62,447 nt of DNA from NCBI GenBank assembly GCA_018268605.1, contig JAFDWG010000318.1, positions 1-62,447 of the forward strand, read 5' to 3'. The DNA comes from Actinomycetota bacterium (GTDB lineage Bacteria > Actinomycetota > Thermoleophilia > Solirubrobacterales > 70-9). The notes under the pieces were generated by a model. It was given only the letters and a program-made list of their open reading frames with translations. It was not told the origin of the DNA and made no database searches. The number at the start of each line of letters is the position of its first letter. Position 1 is the first letter of the stretch. Of this stretch, positions 34,681 to 44,733 are shown one piece after another. Position numbers and translations under genes: made by a program.

Positions 34681-35556
34681 TGGTCATCTAGGGCGTGGGA
34701 TCTGACGCGACAGCAGCATGGGGTGGTCACGCGGCGGCAGTTGCTCGCTCTCGGGATGCCCGCGGCGACGATCCGGGCGCGGTTGGGCGCCGGCCGCCTT
34801 CATCGCCTCGGGTTTGGGGTCTACGCCGTGGGGCGTCCGGACGTCGGGCGTCTCGGCCGGCTGATGGCGGCGACCCTCGCCTGCGGTCCCGGCGCACGGC
34901 TGAGCCACCGCAGCGCGGGCGAGCTTTGGCGGATCTCCCCGAAGGCTCCCGGTTGGATCGATGTCTCCGTCCCAAGTAACGCTCTCCATCGCCGGCACGG
35001 CATCCGCCTGCACCGTCGGGTCGATTTCGGGACGACGCGAATCGTCAGGGGCATACCCGTCGCCGATCCGATCTCGGTCCTGGTCGATCTGGCCGCCGAG
35101 CTGCCGACGGACGAGGTCGAAGACGCGGTCAACGAGGCCGACCGGCTCGACCTCGTCCGCACGCACCGACTCCGCCGGGTGCTAGATGACGAGCTCAGTC
35201 GCCCCGGGGTCGGCCGCCTCCGGCGGATCCTTGACGCGCAGACCTTCAGCCGGGCGGCGAACGGGCTCGAGCGGCGCTTCCTCGCGATCGTCAGGGAAGC
35301 CGGCCTGCCGGCGCCGACGACGCAGAAGCGCCTGGGCCGATACCGGGTCGACTTCTTCTGGCCCGACCTCGGCCTCGTCGTCGAGACCGACAGCCTGCGT
35401 CATCACCGGACCGCCGCCGAGCAGACGGTCGACCTGAGCCGGGACCAGGCACACGTCCGCCGCGGCCTGCGCACCCTGCGCTTCAGCCACTCGCAGGTCT
35501 TCCACCGGCCCGACCACGTGCGCGCGGTTCTCCTCGACACCTTCGCCCATCGCTAG
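34657..35556 (+). CDS. AbiEi-like antitoxin domain plus DUF559 nuclease-like protein
   Basis: 299 residues. N-terminal winged helix of the AbiEi_4 type (about 10-60: LTRQQHGVVTRRQLLALGMPAATIRARL, GRLHRLGFGVYAVG), middle region with DPISVLVDLAAELPTDEVEDAVNEA, and C-terminal DUF559/VSR-like domain with RYRVDFFWPDLGLVVETDS, where the D-x(9-12)-E-x-D pattern of PD-(D/E)XK nucleases is visible. Common in actinobacteria; function unproven. No AbiEii toxin is next to it. Confidence 0.8.
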   Translation: MTTKKLQPWSSRAWDLTRQQHGVVTRRQLLALGMPAATIRARLGAGRLHRLGFGVYAVGRPDVGRLGRLMAATLACGPGARLSHRSAGELWRISPKAPGWIDVSVPSNALHRRHGIRLHRRVDFGTTRIVRGIPVADPISVLVDLAAELPTDEVEDAVNEADRLDLVRTHRLRRVLDDELSRPGVGRLRRILDAQTFSRAANGLERRFLAIVREAGLPAPTTQKRLGRYRVDFFWPDLGLVVETDSLRHHRTAAEQTVDLSRDQAHVRRGLRTLRFSHSQVFHRPDHVRAVLLDTFAHR

Positions 35557-35566
35557 GTTTCGCCCG

Positions 35567-37489
35567 ATGGCGACCTCCGCACGCCGGCGCGACTCGCGCC
35601 GCCAGCTCGGGATGGCGGCCCTGGCGCTCGGCGCGCTCGGGGTCGTCTTCGGCGACATCGGCACCAGCCCGCTCTACTCGCTGCAGACCCTCTTCTCCGC
35701 CGACCACGGTGCGGTGAAGCCCACGGAACAGGACGTGTTCGGCGTCATCTCACTCGTCTTCTGGGCGATCACGCTGATCGTCTCGGTCGAGTTCGTGCTC
35801 TTCATCATGCGCGCCGACAACGAAGGCGAGGGCGGCATCCTGGCCCTGATCGCGAAGATCGAAACGACGAAGCTCGACAGCGCCAAGGCGAAGTTCGCGC
35901 TGATCGCGGTCGGTATGTTCGGCGTCGCGCTCTTCTACGGGGACGGGATGATCACGCCGGCGATCTCGGTCCTCTCCGCCGTCGAAGGGGTCAAGGTGGT
36001 CGAGCCGAGCATCCACCAGATGGTGGTGCCGGCGACGATCGCGATCCTCGTCGTCGTCTTCGCGATCCAACGCTTCGGCACCCACCGGATCGGTCGCGTC
36101 TTCGGCCCGCTGATGGTCTTCTGGTTCGTCGTCATCGGGGCCGCCGGACTTGGCCGCGTCGTCGCCCACCCGGAGATCGTCAAGGCGCTGCTGCCGACCT
36201 ACGGGATCGAGTTCTTCGGCCGGCATTTCGGCGTCGCCTTCATCTCGCTCGGCGCAGTCGTCCTGACGATCACCGGCGCCGAGGCGCTCTACGCCGACAT
36301 GGGCCACTTCGGCCGGTCGCCGATCAAACGAGCCTGGTTCTTCGTCGTCTTCCCGGCGCTGACGCTCAACTACCTCGGCCAGGGGTCGCTCATCGTCAGC
36401 GACCCGAGCGCGATCTCCAACCCCTTCTTCCTGCTCATCCCACACTGGGGCCGGGTGCCGATGGTGGTGCTGGCCACGGTGGCGACGGTCATCGCCTCGC
36501 AGGCGGTCATCTCGGGGGCCTTCTCGGTGACCAAGCAGGCGATCCAGCTCGGCTTCCTGCCGCGGCTGCAGATCCGCCACACCTCGGCGCAGGAGATCGG
36601 CCAGGTCTACCTCCCGGCGGTCAACTGGTTCCTGCTGATCACGGTGGTGGCGCTGGTGATCGGCTTCGGTTCCTCGACCGCCCTCGGGTCCGCCTACGGG
36701 ATCGCGGTCACCTGCACGATCACCGCCGACACCCTGCTCTTCCTCGTCGTCGCCAAGGCGCTGTGGAAGAAACCGGGGTGGATGGTCGGCATCTTCGCCG
36801 CCGTCTTCTTCACCGTCGACATCGCCTTCCTCGGCGCCAACCTGACCAAGACCGCGCACGGCGGCTGGTTCCCGCTCTCGGTCGGCGCGGTCCTGTTCGC
36901 GGTGCTCAGCACCTGGCGTCGGGGCACCAAGGAAATCCACGATTCACGGGTCGAGGCCGAGGGATCGCTGCGCTCCTTCGTCGAGGAGCTGCGGGCCGCC
37001 GACCCGCCGCCGCCGCGCACCCCCGGTACCGCCGTCTACCTGAACGCGCGTCGGGAGACGACCCCGCTCGCGCTTCGCGCCAGCTTCGAACACGCCCACG
37101 CCCTGCACGAGTCGATCGTGATCATCTCGGTCGAAACGACCCGCACGCCCTACGTCTCCGAAGAGGAGCACCTGGTCGTCGACAACCTTGGCTACGAGGA
37201 CGACGGCATCTCCCACCTCACCGCCAAGGTCGGCTTCCAGGAAGCGATCAAGGTGCCGCAGATCTTCGCCCTCGCCTGCACCCGCGGGCTCGAGGGCAAC
37301 GCCCGCGAGGAGGACGCCGTCTACTACCTCTCGCAGGTCGCCATCCGGCCCTCGGATCGCCCCGGGGGCATGCGACGCTGGCGCAAGCACCTCTACATCG
37401 CGCTCGCCCGCAACGCCTCCAGCCCGGCCGACTACTTCCACCTCCCCGCCGATCGCACGGTGACGATCGGCTCCGCCATCGATATCTAG
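35567..37489 (+). CDS. kup: potassium uptake protein Kup
   Basis: 640 residues, standard Kup length. Twelve transmembrane helices (to about 450) followed by a cytosolic domain. Signatures: GVVFGDIGTSPLYSLQTLF in helix 1, DNEGEGGILAL, YGDGMITPAISVLSAVEG, GAEALYADMGHFGRSPI and the C-terminal HLTAKVGFQEAIKVPQI. Proton-coupled low-affinity K+ import. It starts 10 bases after the DUF559 gene. No K+-sensing riboswitch can fit in that gap. Confidence 0.96.
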   Translation: MATSARRRDSRRQLGMAALALGALGVVFGDIGTSPLYSLQTLFSADHGAVKPTEQDVFGVISLVFWAITLIVSVEFVLFIMRADNEGEGGILALIAKIETTKLDSAKAKFALIAVGMFGVALFYGDGMITPAISVLSAVEGVKVVEPSIHQMVVPATIAILVVVFAIQRFGTHRIGRVFGPLMVFWFVVIGAAGLGRVVAHPEIVKALLPTYGIEFFGRHFGVAFISLGAVVLTITGAEALYADMGHFGRSPIKRAWFFVVFPALTLNYLGQGSLIVSDPSAISNPFFLLIPHWGRVPMVVLATVATVIASQAVISGAFSVTKQAIQLGFLPRLQIRHTSAQEIGQVYLPAVNWFLLITVVALVIGFGSSTALGSAYGIAVTCTITADTLLFLVVAKALWKKPGWMVGIFAAVFFTVDIAFLGANLTKTAHGGWFPLSVGAVLFAVLSTWRRGTKEIHDSRVEAEGSLRSFVEELRAADPPPPRTPGTAVYLNARRETTPLALRASFEHAHALHESIVIISVETTRTPYVSEEEHLVVDNLGYEDDGISHLTAKVGFQEAIKVPQIFALACTRGLEGNAREEDAVYYLSQVAIRPSDRPGGMRRWRKHLYIALARNASSPADYFHLPADRTVTIGSAIDI

Positions 37490-37510
37490 GTCCTTCGTCC
37501 GGAGAAGTTC

Positions 37511-37754
37511 ATGGAAGTGCTCGGCGCGGCGGCAGGCGCGTCGCCCGCCACCTACACCGCGCTCGGCGATTCCTATGCCGCCGGGCCGTTGATCCCGAAC
37601 CAGTCGCTGAGCCCGCTCGGCTGCCTGCGCCCGGATCACAACTACAGAACGTCGAACCGGGGCCGAACCCGCCCCAGTTCAACGGCTCAACCAGATGCTG
37701 GCGACGACGGCCGGGGCCAACGGCGCGGTGGAGCTGGAGGCCGCGATCGGCTGA
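37511..37754 (+). pseudogene. broken SGNH/GDSL hydrolase remnant
   Basis: Only the first block of a GDSL lipase is intact (TYTALGDSYAAGPLIPNQSL, then GCLRPDHNY). After HNY the reading frame changes: the later SGNH-like piece LNQMLATTAGANGAVELEAA continues in another frame and ends at 37754. Everything between, including the catalytic Asp-His block, is missing. An internal deletion plus frameshift of a secreted esterase gene is the simplest reading. Confidence 0.7.
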
Positions 37755-37777
37755 CCGCGCCGGAGCGCACGGCGGGG

Positions 37778-38605
37778 TCAGCCCTCGCCGTGCGCCTCCA
37801 CCGCCAGCCAGTCCCACTCCTCCCAGGTCGCCAGCCGGCTCTCGTAGTCGGGGCGGACGAGGCCGAATGCGTCCTTGCCGAAGAAGCAGCGCAGCGGCGG
37901 CTTCTCCGCGTCGACCAGCGCCAAGAGCGCCGCGCCGCTCGCCTCGGGGTCGCCCGCGGAGCGTTTGCCCAGCTGCCGTCTCCGCTCCTCGCGCATCGGC
38001 TCGTAGGCGTCGATCGCCTCGGCACGGATGCTCGAGGGGCCGCTCCAGTCGGTGGAGAATCCCTGCGGCTCGACCAGCGTCACGTCGATGCCGAAGCGCC
38101 CGACCTCGATCGAGAGTGACTGGCTGAATGCCTCGAGGCCCCACTTCGAGGCGTGGTAGAGCCCGACTTCCGGAAATGCGGTGACCCCGCCGATCGAGGA
38201 CACCTGGATGATGTGGCCGGACCCTTGCTCGCGCATGAGCGGAAGCGCCGCCTGGGTCACCCAGAGCGCACCGAAGAGGTTCGTCTCGATCTGGTCGCGC
38301 GCCTGCGCCTCGCTCACCTCCTCGACCGCGCCGAAGAGCCCGTAGCCCGCGTTGTTGACGACCACGTCGAGCCGCCCGAAGACGTCATGCGCCCTGCGGA
38401 CCGCGGCGAAGTCGGCGTCGCGATCCTGCACGTCGAGCGTCATCGTCAGCACGGCGTCGCCGTACTTCTCCTCGAGCTCCTGGAGCGTCGAGGCGTCCCG
38501 CGCCGTCGCCGCCACCTTGTCGCCGCGCTCCAGCGCGGCCTCGGCCCAGATCCGGCCGAAGCCCTTCGAGCACCCGGTGATGAACCAAACCTTCGAATCT
38601 GCCAT
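37778..38605 (-). CDS. short-chain dehydrogenase/reductase
   Basis: 275 residues from ATG 38605, which has a strong GGAGGA site just upstream. SDR motifs: VWFITGCSKGFGRIWAEAAL, ARDASTLQEL, LDVVVNNAGYGLFG, IQVSSIGG and catalytic YHASKWGLEAFSQ. The C-terminal region resembles oxidoreductases annotated as retinol/17-beta-HSD-like. Substrate unknown. It is the last gene of a minus-strand run with the GNAT and SGNH genes. Confidence 0.9.
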   Translation of the reverse strand: MADSKVWFITGCSKGFGRIWAEAALERGDKVAATARDASTLQELEEKYGDAVLTMTLDVQDRDADFAAVRRAHDVFGRLDVVVNNAGYGLFGAVEEVSEAQARDQIETNLFGALWVTQAALPLMREQGSGHIIQVSSIGGVTAFPEVGLYHASKWGLEAFSQSLSIEVGRFGIDVTLVEPQGFSTDWSGPSSIRAEAIDAYEPMREERRRQLGKRSAGDPEASGAALLALVDAEKPPLRCFFGKDAFGLVRPDYESRLATWEEWDWLAVEAHGEG

Positions 38606-38662
38606 CCGTCCTCCTCTGAATCGACTGGGGAAGGCCGATCCTTGCAACCCGGCGACGTCGGC

Positions 38663-39127
38663 TCAGATCTCTCGCTCGTAGAACAGCATCCGCGGGTCGT
38701 CGGGCCCGCCTTCGCGATTGGTGAAGCCGAGCTTCTCGTAGAGGGCGCGGGCGGCGACGTCGGTCTCCCCGGTGTTGAGGTCGATGCTGCGCGCCCCCGC
38801 TTCCCGGGCGACCTCGATCGTCCCCTCCAAGAGCGCCCTGCCGAGCCCTTCTCCCCGGTGCGCAGGCGCCACGTAGAGCTCCTGCAGGTAGGCCTCTTCC
38901 CCGTCGGTCCAGGGGGAGGGACGAAGCCGCAACATCGCCAGGCCGACCGGCGGCTCGCCGATCAGCAGGACGTCCATCGACCCGTCGCGGAGGAGCTCCT
39001 CACAGCGGATGGCGAGGGCTTCCGCCGCAGGCGTCGGCGCGTCGAACTCGATGTTGAAGTCGTGGAGCATCCGGGCGATCGTGGGCGCGTCGGCCGGATC
39101 GGCGTGGCGGATGTCGGCGGCGCCCAT
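38663..39127 (-). CDS. GNAT N-acetyltransferase
   Basis: 154 residues. GNAT fold with IRHADPADAPTIARMLHDFN, AYLQELYVAPAHRGEGLGRALLEGTIEVA (acetyl-CoA loop R-G-x-G-x-G/A) and ARSIDLNTGETDVAARALYEKLGF. Substrate unknown; similar proteins act on small amines or peptides. 13 bases after the secreted SGNH gene on the same strand. Confidence 0.88.
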   Translation of the reverse strand: MGAADIRHADPADAPTIARMLHDFNIEFDAPTPAAEALAIRCEELLRDGSMDVLLIGEPPVGLAMLRLRPSPWTDGEEAYLQELYVAPAHRGEGLGRALLEGTIEVAREAGARSIDLNTGETDVAARALYEKLGFTNREGGPDDPRMLFYEREI

Positions 39128-39140
39128 CGTCGCCCCTGCG

Positions 39141-40922
39141 TCAGCCGCCCGGCGCGGGCGGCGGGACCTGGCTCGCCATCTGGTGATAGCCGGCCGGGCT
39201 CGGATGGATGCCGGTGTCGGCGCTGATCACCCATGGTTCGCCGCCGCCCTGAGGTCCACCGCAGAAGGAGAGGTAGTGGCCGACCTCGAGCTCGTCCTGG
39301 GTCGGGGTCGCCTGGACGCTCGGGCCGTCGACCTTGTATTCGAAGTAGGAGCAGGTGTAGCTCGAGGGGTAGACCGGTTCGAGGCTGACGCCGACGTTGA
39401 AGTGCGGCGGGGTGACGACCTTGAGGCGGTTCGGGTTCACTTCCGCCGCGACCGAGGCGATCGTTTCGTTCATCATCTTCGCCATCTCGGCGATCTGGGT
39501 GACGCTGTAGGCGAGCGCCGAGCTGGGGATCGAGAGGTGGTACTGCATCAGGTAGATCGTCGCGCTCGTCTTTTCCACCAGGTCGGTGTAGAGGCGCTTC
39601 AGTTCGGGGCGCAGGTGGACGCTTTCGAAGGCTTCTTCGACGCACTTCGTGTAGCCGCCGAAGAGGTCGGATTCGAGGGCACACTCGTTCGACCCGACGC
39701 CGAAGAGGGTGTTGGCGAGGATCGGGTTGGCGCCGATCGTCATCAGGATGTAGTCGGGATCTTCGGCCTCGATCTTCTGGGTCGTCGGGTAGAGGGTGCC
39801 GCCGGGCGCCCAGTTGATCGGTTCAGAGCCTGAGATCGCGTAGTTCTTGTAGTTGGTGACGCCGTACTCGTTTGCCCACTGCGCTGCCCAGGAGACGTTG
39901 TTGGACAGGCCGTAGTCCGGCGCGTACGGCACTTCCTTCAGCCCGTTCTTGGTCGCGGTCGAGTTCGAGGAGCAGGCGTCGTCGAGGATTTCGCCGAAGG
40001 GTTTGCATTCATAGAGCTCGCCGATGCCCATCGCCGAGCCGTTGCCGTAGAAGCCGAACCCGGCGGTGACCGAGTCGCCCATCGCGCGCACGACCGGGCC
40101 GGAGGCGGACGATCCGGCGGCCGCCGGGGTGAGGGTCGCCCAGGGCTGGACGACCTTGACGACCACAGTCGCGTGGTCGAGGCCGACGGTCACCGTCCCG
40201 GGGCTCGGGGGGGCGAAGAAGGCCAGGTGGTCGGCGGCGACGTGGGCGCTGCCCGCGCTCGCGCCCGAGGTGACGCTCCAGCGCACCGGACGGGTGCAGG
40301 CCGGCAGCGGGATCGTCAGGTGTCCGTGCGGCGCCACTTCGGCCACCGGGATCGAGGCGCAGAAGGGCTTGCCCGCCGAGGACGACGCCGAGGCGGCACC
40401 CTTCGCGGGGGGCGCGAGCCGCACCACCTTCCGAGGGACTCCCTTCGAGCGGATGTCGGCCTTGCCGTCGCCGTCGATGTCGATGCCGTTCTGGGCTTCG
40501 ACGGTCGCGATCGGCGCCCGGCCTTCGCGCCACGCCTTCCGCAGTCCGTCGACGATCTTCCCCTTCAGGTCGATCTCGTGGACAAAGGTGAAGGTGCGCC
40601 GGCGCTCGGGCCGGCGCGGCGGGCCGGAGCTGAGGCGATCGGCGCGGACCTGGGCGAGCGGGACGGTTCCCGCCGCCATCCTGACGCGGACGCCGATCCG
40701 CAGCCGACGACCCGCCGCCTGGATCGGGTAGCGCACCGCGACCAGCAGGGCCGGATGCCCGTTCGCGCTCCGGGCGAGCTTCACCTTCTCCACCCGGACG
40801 CTCGCCGGCGGGAGGAGCGGCTTGCGGTGCTTCTGGGCGGCGGCACCAGCCGGCGCCGCGACGACGAGCGTCAGGGCCAGCGCGGCGAGCAGGACGACGA
40901 GGAGCTTCCGGGAGGAGTTCAC
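39141..40922 (-). CDS. secreted SGNH/GDSL hydrolase
   Basis: 593 residues from GTG 40922 with a clear signal peptide (about 1-28, LLVVLLAALALTLVVAAPAGAAA). An N-terminal beta-rich region of about 270 residues precedes the SGNH hydrolase domain: VVRAMGDSVTAGFGFYGNG (block I, Ser), ILMTIGANPILANTLFG (Gly/Asn block, with GAN) and DTGIHPSPAGYHQMASQ (Asp-x-x-His block). Esterase or acetylhydrolase active outside the cell; substrate unknown. It is an intact relative of the broken gene at 37.5 kb, not a close copy. Confidence 0.85.
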   Translation of the reverse strand: MNSSRKLLVVLLAALALTLVVAAPAGAAAQKHRKPLLPPASVRVEKVKLARSANGHPALLVAVRYPIQAAGRRLRIGVRVRMAAGTVPLAQVRADRLSSGPPRRPERRRTFTFVHEIDLKGKIVDGLRKAWREGRAPIATVEAQNGIDIDGDGKADIRSKGVPRKVVRLAPPAKGAASASSSAGKPFCASIPVAEVAPHGHLTIPLPACTRPVRWSVTSGASAGSAHVAADHLAFFAPPSPGTVTVGLDHATVVVKVVQPWATLTPAAAGSSASGPVVRAMGDSVTAGFGFYGNGSAMGIGELYECKPFGEILDDACSSNSTATKNGLKEVPYAPDYGLSNNVSWAAQWANEYGVTNYKNYAISGSEPINWAPGGTLYPTTQKIEAEDPDYILMTIGANPILANTLFGVGSNECALESDLFGGYTKCVEEAFESVHLRPELKRLYTDLVEKTSATIYLMQYHLSIPSSALAYSVTQIAEMAKMMNETIASVAAEVNPNRLKVVTPPHFNVGVSLEPVYPSSYTCSYFEYKVDGPSVQATPTQDELEVGHYLSFCGGPQGGGEPWVISADTGIHPSPAGYHQMASQVPPPAPGG

Positions 40923-40953
40923 GCGGTGAACCTATCGACGCTCACGTCGTTCA

Positions 40954-41973
<1,020 letters not shown>

Positions 41974-42007
41974 GGCCCAGCCAGCTTGAGGGCGTGCGAG
42001 GCTGGCG

Positions 42008-43234
42008 TCAAGCGCCGGCGGCGAGTCGTGCCGCGCGCTTGGTCAGGTAGCGCCGCTCGGGAAGGCTCGCGGTCAGCTCGGCGGCGCGCACGTACTCGGC
42101 GTGGGCCCCGGCCCCGTCGCCGGACAGTTCGAGCAGATGGGCGCGGACCGCGTGCACGCGGTGGTGGTCGCCGAGCTCCGGTCCGACCTCGGCGAGCAGC
42201 TCGAGGCCCGCCCGCGGACCTTCCGCCATCGCCATCGCGACCGCGCGGTTGAGGGCGACCATCGGCCCTGGCGCGACCCGTTCGAGCAGTCCGTAGAGGG
42301 CGAGGATCTCGCCCCAGTCGGTGTCCTCGGCACGGCGCGCCCGGTCGTGGACGGCGGCGATCGCGGCCTGCAGCTGGTAGGGGCCCACGGCTCCCGCGGA
42401 GATCGCCTCGTTCAGGATCCGTTGCCCTTCGGCGATCGTCGAAGAGTCCCAGAGCGATCGGTCCTGCTCGTCGAGCGGCACCAGTTCCCCGCGCGCGTCG
42501 GCGCGGGCGGGGCGGCGCGCGTCGGTCAGCAGCATCAGAGCCAGCAGGCCGCATACCTCCGGCTCGTCCGGCATGGCCAGGTGGGCGATCCGGGCCAATC
42601 GGATAGCCTCGCCGGTGAGCTCGGTTCGTGCCAGCTCGCCACCCTCGCTCGCCGCGTATCCCTCGTTGAAGATCAGGTAGAGGACCGAGAGGACGGTGCG
42701 CAGCCGCTCCGCCCGTTCGGAGGCGACCGGCAGCCCGAACGGCTCCGCGGCAGCGGCGACCGTCTGCTTGGCTCGGGCGATGCGTCGGCCCATCGTCTTC
42801 TCGGGGACGAGGAAGCCGGCGGCGATCTCCGCCGTCGTGAGACCGCCGACCGCGCGCAGGGTGAGCGCCACCGCCGAGGCGGGTGTCAGCTCCGGCCGGC
42901 AGCACATGAAGATCAGCGCCAGGCTGTCGTCCGCGTTCGCCGCGGGGCCGGGATCGGGTTCGACCGCGAGCCGCTCCTCGCGCGCCCGGCGCGCCGAGTC
43001 GGCCCGGATCCGATCGGTCATCCGCCGCGAGGCGACCGCGATCAGCCAGCCGGTCGGGTTCTCCGGCGTCCCCTGCGTCGGCCATTGGCGCGCCGCGTCG
43101 ATCATCGCCTCCTGCACCGCGTCCTCGGAGTCGGCGAAGTCGCCGAAGCGGCGCACCACGGCGGCGAGGACCCGCGGCGCGGCCTCGCGCAGCAGCTCCT
43201 CGACCTCGCCGCGGCGGGGAGGGGCTCCCCTCAC
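42008..43234 (-). CDS. ECF42-type RNA polymerase sigma factor with C-terminal extension
   Basis: 408 residues from GTG 43234, overlapping the TGA of the upstream DGPF gene and preceded by GAGGAGGG. Sigma region 2 (about 10-80, FADSEDAVQEAMIDAARQWP), region 4 (about 115-170, GGLTTAEIAAGFLVPEKTMGRRIARAK) and a long helical C-terminal part with TPR-like repeats (LYLIFNEGYAASEGGEL, ALNRAVAMAMAEGPRAGLELL, the DUF6596 region). This sigma group has no anti-sigma factor; the extension and the DGPF partner are thought to set activity. Confidence 0.92.
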   Translation of the reverse strand: MRGAPPRRGEVEELLREAAPRVLAAVVRRFGDFADSEDAVQEAMIDAARQWPTQGTPENPTGWLIAVASRRMTDRIRADSARRAREERLAVEPDPGPAANADDSLALIFMCCRPELTPASAVALTLRAVGGLTTAEIAAGFLVPEKTMGRRIARAKQTVAAAAEPFGLPVASERAERLRTVLSVLYLIFNEGYAASEGGELARTELTGEAIRLARIAHLAMPDEPEVCGLLALMLLTDARRPARADARGELVPLDEQDRSLWDSSTIAEGQRILNEAISAGAVGPYQLQAAIAAVHDRARRAEDTDWGEILALYGLLERVAPGPMVALNRAVAMAMAEGPRAGLELLAEVGPELGDHHRVHAVRAHLLELSGDGAGAHAEYVRAAELTASLPERRYLTKRAARLAAGA

Positions 43235-43623
43235 CCCTCCTCGCTGTTCCACATCACCTCGCGCACCTCGATCCGGTCGCGGATCGGCTCGCCTCCGGGG
43301 CCCGGCGCCGCCGAGCCGCGCGCCGCGATCTCGATCGCCCGCTTCGGGGACTCGACGTCGATCATCCGGTATCCGGCCAGCAGCTCCTTCGCCTCCGGGA
43401 ACGGCCCGTCGGTGACGACCGGCGCGTTGCCGTCCGATACGACGAACTTGGCCAGTTCAGGAGCGGTCAGAGCCTGCGCCTCGATCAGCTCGCCGCTCTC
43501 GCGCAGCTCGGCGTTCAGCTCCAGCTGGAAGTCGATGTGGGCCTGGGCCTCCTCCGGCGTCCACCGGGTCATCGGGACCGGGCAGTCGCTCCCGCCGTAG
43601 TACTGCAGCAGCATGAACTTCAT
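43231..43623 (-). CDS. YCII-related DGPF-domain protein
   Basis: 130 residues. MKFMLLQYYGGSDCP at the N-terminus, EAQALTAPELAKFVVSDGNAPVVTDGPFPEAKELLAGYRMIDVES with the DGPF signature, typical of the partner proteins encoded next to ECF42 sigma factors and probably their regulated target or sensor. Coupled by GTGA overlap to the sigma gene. Enzyme activity is not established. Confidence 0.92.
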   Translation of the reverse strand: MKFMLLQYYGGSDCPVPMTRWTPEEAQAHIDFQLELNAELRESGELIEAQALTAPELAKFVVSDGNAPVVTDGPFPEAKELLAGYRMIDVESPKRAIEIAARGSAAPGPGGEPIRDRIEVREVMWNSEEG

Positions 43624-43701
43624 CTCGCTACCTCCTCGTCGTGGCGCCGGCGGCGCCTTCGTGAGTGTGTCGGAGCCGGTGCCGCGAATGCGACATCGCC
43701 G

Positions 43702-44022
43702 CTACTGAAGGTTGAAATTCGCCCGGTAGGCGATCGGGACAAGGTCCACGGACTCGGGGTGGCGCTTCATCCACTCGTTGACGAAGGGGCAGAAGGGGAG
43801 CACGGCGAGGCCCTGCGCGCGGGCCTGATCGAGGGCGAACCGAGCGAGGCGTCCGCCCAGGCCGCGGCCGCCGAAGCGTTCCTCGACCTCGGTGTGGATC
43901 AGCGCCAGCAGGCCTTTGCGGGAGCGGTAGACGAGGAAGCCCGCGAGCTCACCGTCGACCGTCACCTCGAAGCGTTTGCGCTCCGGCGCGTCGGCGACGA
44001 CGATCCGCGCGTCCTCGTTCAC
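43702..44022 (-). CDS. small GNAT-fold acetyltransferase (YidJ/COG2388-like)
   Basis: 106 residues from GTG 44022 overlapping the PaiB stop. Compact GNAT: RKRFEVTVDGELAGFLVYRSRKGLLALIHTEVEERFGGRGLGGRLARFAL with the acetyl-CoA loop, then VLPFCPFVNEWMKRHPE. Conserved Cys and His near the end fit the family. Substrate unknown. Confidence 0.85.
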   Translation of the reverse strand: MNEDARIVVADAPERKRFEVTVDGELAGFLVYRSRKGLLALIHTEVEERFGGRGLGGRLARFALDQARAQGLAVLPFCPFVNEWMKRHPESVDLVPIAYRANFNLQ

Positions 44023-44660
44023 CGCGCCGCCTCCGCCGCCGTGGTGCGTTCGGCGGTCCACTCGCGCTCCATCTCATCGGCCAGCTCCGGGTGCCGGTAC
44101 GGGCCTGGGGCGCGCAGCTTCTCGATCACCTGGCGGCGGCTCACCTCGTCCTTGTCCTGGCTCAGCTTGCGCTTGCAGACGAAGCGGCTCACCGGGATCC
44201 GCAGGCCGACCGTGCCCTTGGCGATCTGCCGTCCCCACTCCTGGTCCAGATACATCGGCTCCTCGACGTCGCGCTCGAAGCGCTCGACCAACCGCGTCAG
44301 CGTCGCCAGGTTGTCGTCCTCGCCAAGGACCTCGGGCACTCCATATAAGTGGGCGACGCTGAAGTTCCAGGTCGGCGCCCGGGTGCCCTCCGGCCCGTAC
44401 CAGCTCGGCGACACGTAGCCGTGGATGCCCTGGACGATGACCAGCACCTCGCCCTCGCCGAATCCATGCACCTCCTCGTCGGGGCGACCGATGTGGGTGA
44501 GAAGCGCGAGATCCTCGGCATCCTCATCGAGGAGGACCGGATAGTGGGAGGCGACGAGCTCGTCGTCGTTCTCACTGACGATCGTCACCCAAGGGTTCCG
44601 GCGGACCAGATCGCGGACCGCCTCGGGATCGGTGGTGGCGTGGGCGGGGTTATGCCGCAT
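44019..44660 (-). CDS. FMN-binding regulator/PaiB family protein
   Basis: 213 residues. PaiB fold: HNPAHATTDPEAVRDLVRRNPWVTIVS, SHYPVLLDE, LLTHIGRPD, VLVIVQGIHGYVSPSWYG, TWNFSVAHLYGVPEVL and KGTVGLRIPVSRFVCKRKLSQDK. Bacillus PaiB affects sporulation and protease expression; the family binds FMN in a split barrel. Coupled to the downstream GNAT gene, as paiA and paiB are. Upstream lies a terminator that insulates it from the 19-codon ORF. Confidence 0.9.
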   Translation of the reverse strand: MRHNPAHATTDPEAVRDLVRRNPWVTIVSENDDELVASHYPVLLDEDAEDLALLTHIGRPDEEVHGFGEGEVLVIVQGIHGYVSPSWYGPEGTRAPTWNFSVAHLYGVPEVLGEDDNLATLTRLVERFERDVEEPMYLDQEWGRQIAKGTVGLRIPVSRFVCKRKLSQDKDEVSRRQVIEKLRAPGPYRHPELADEMEREWTAERTTAAEAAR

Positions 44661-44695
44661 CGCCCGATTGTGCCCGATCCGGGGACTAAGGAAGA

Positions 44696-44726
44696 AGGGG
44701 CCGGCTCCCAGGCGAAGCCGGCCCCT
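44696..44726 (-). terminator. strong hairpin after the 19-codon ORF
   Basis: AGGGGCCGGCT (44696-44706) and AGCCGGCCCCT (44716-44726) are a perfect 11-bp inverted repeat with a 9-base loop. Reading on the minus strand it begins 7 bases after the TAG of the small ORF and is followed by TTCTT, so it fits a Rho-independent terminator better on this strand than on the other. Confidence 0.75.
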
Positions 44727-44733
44727 AGAAGCT

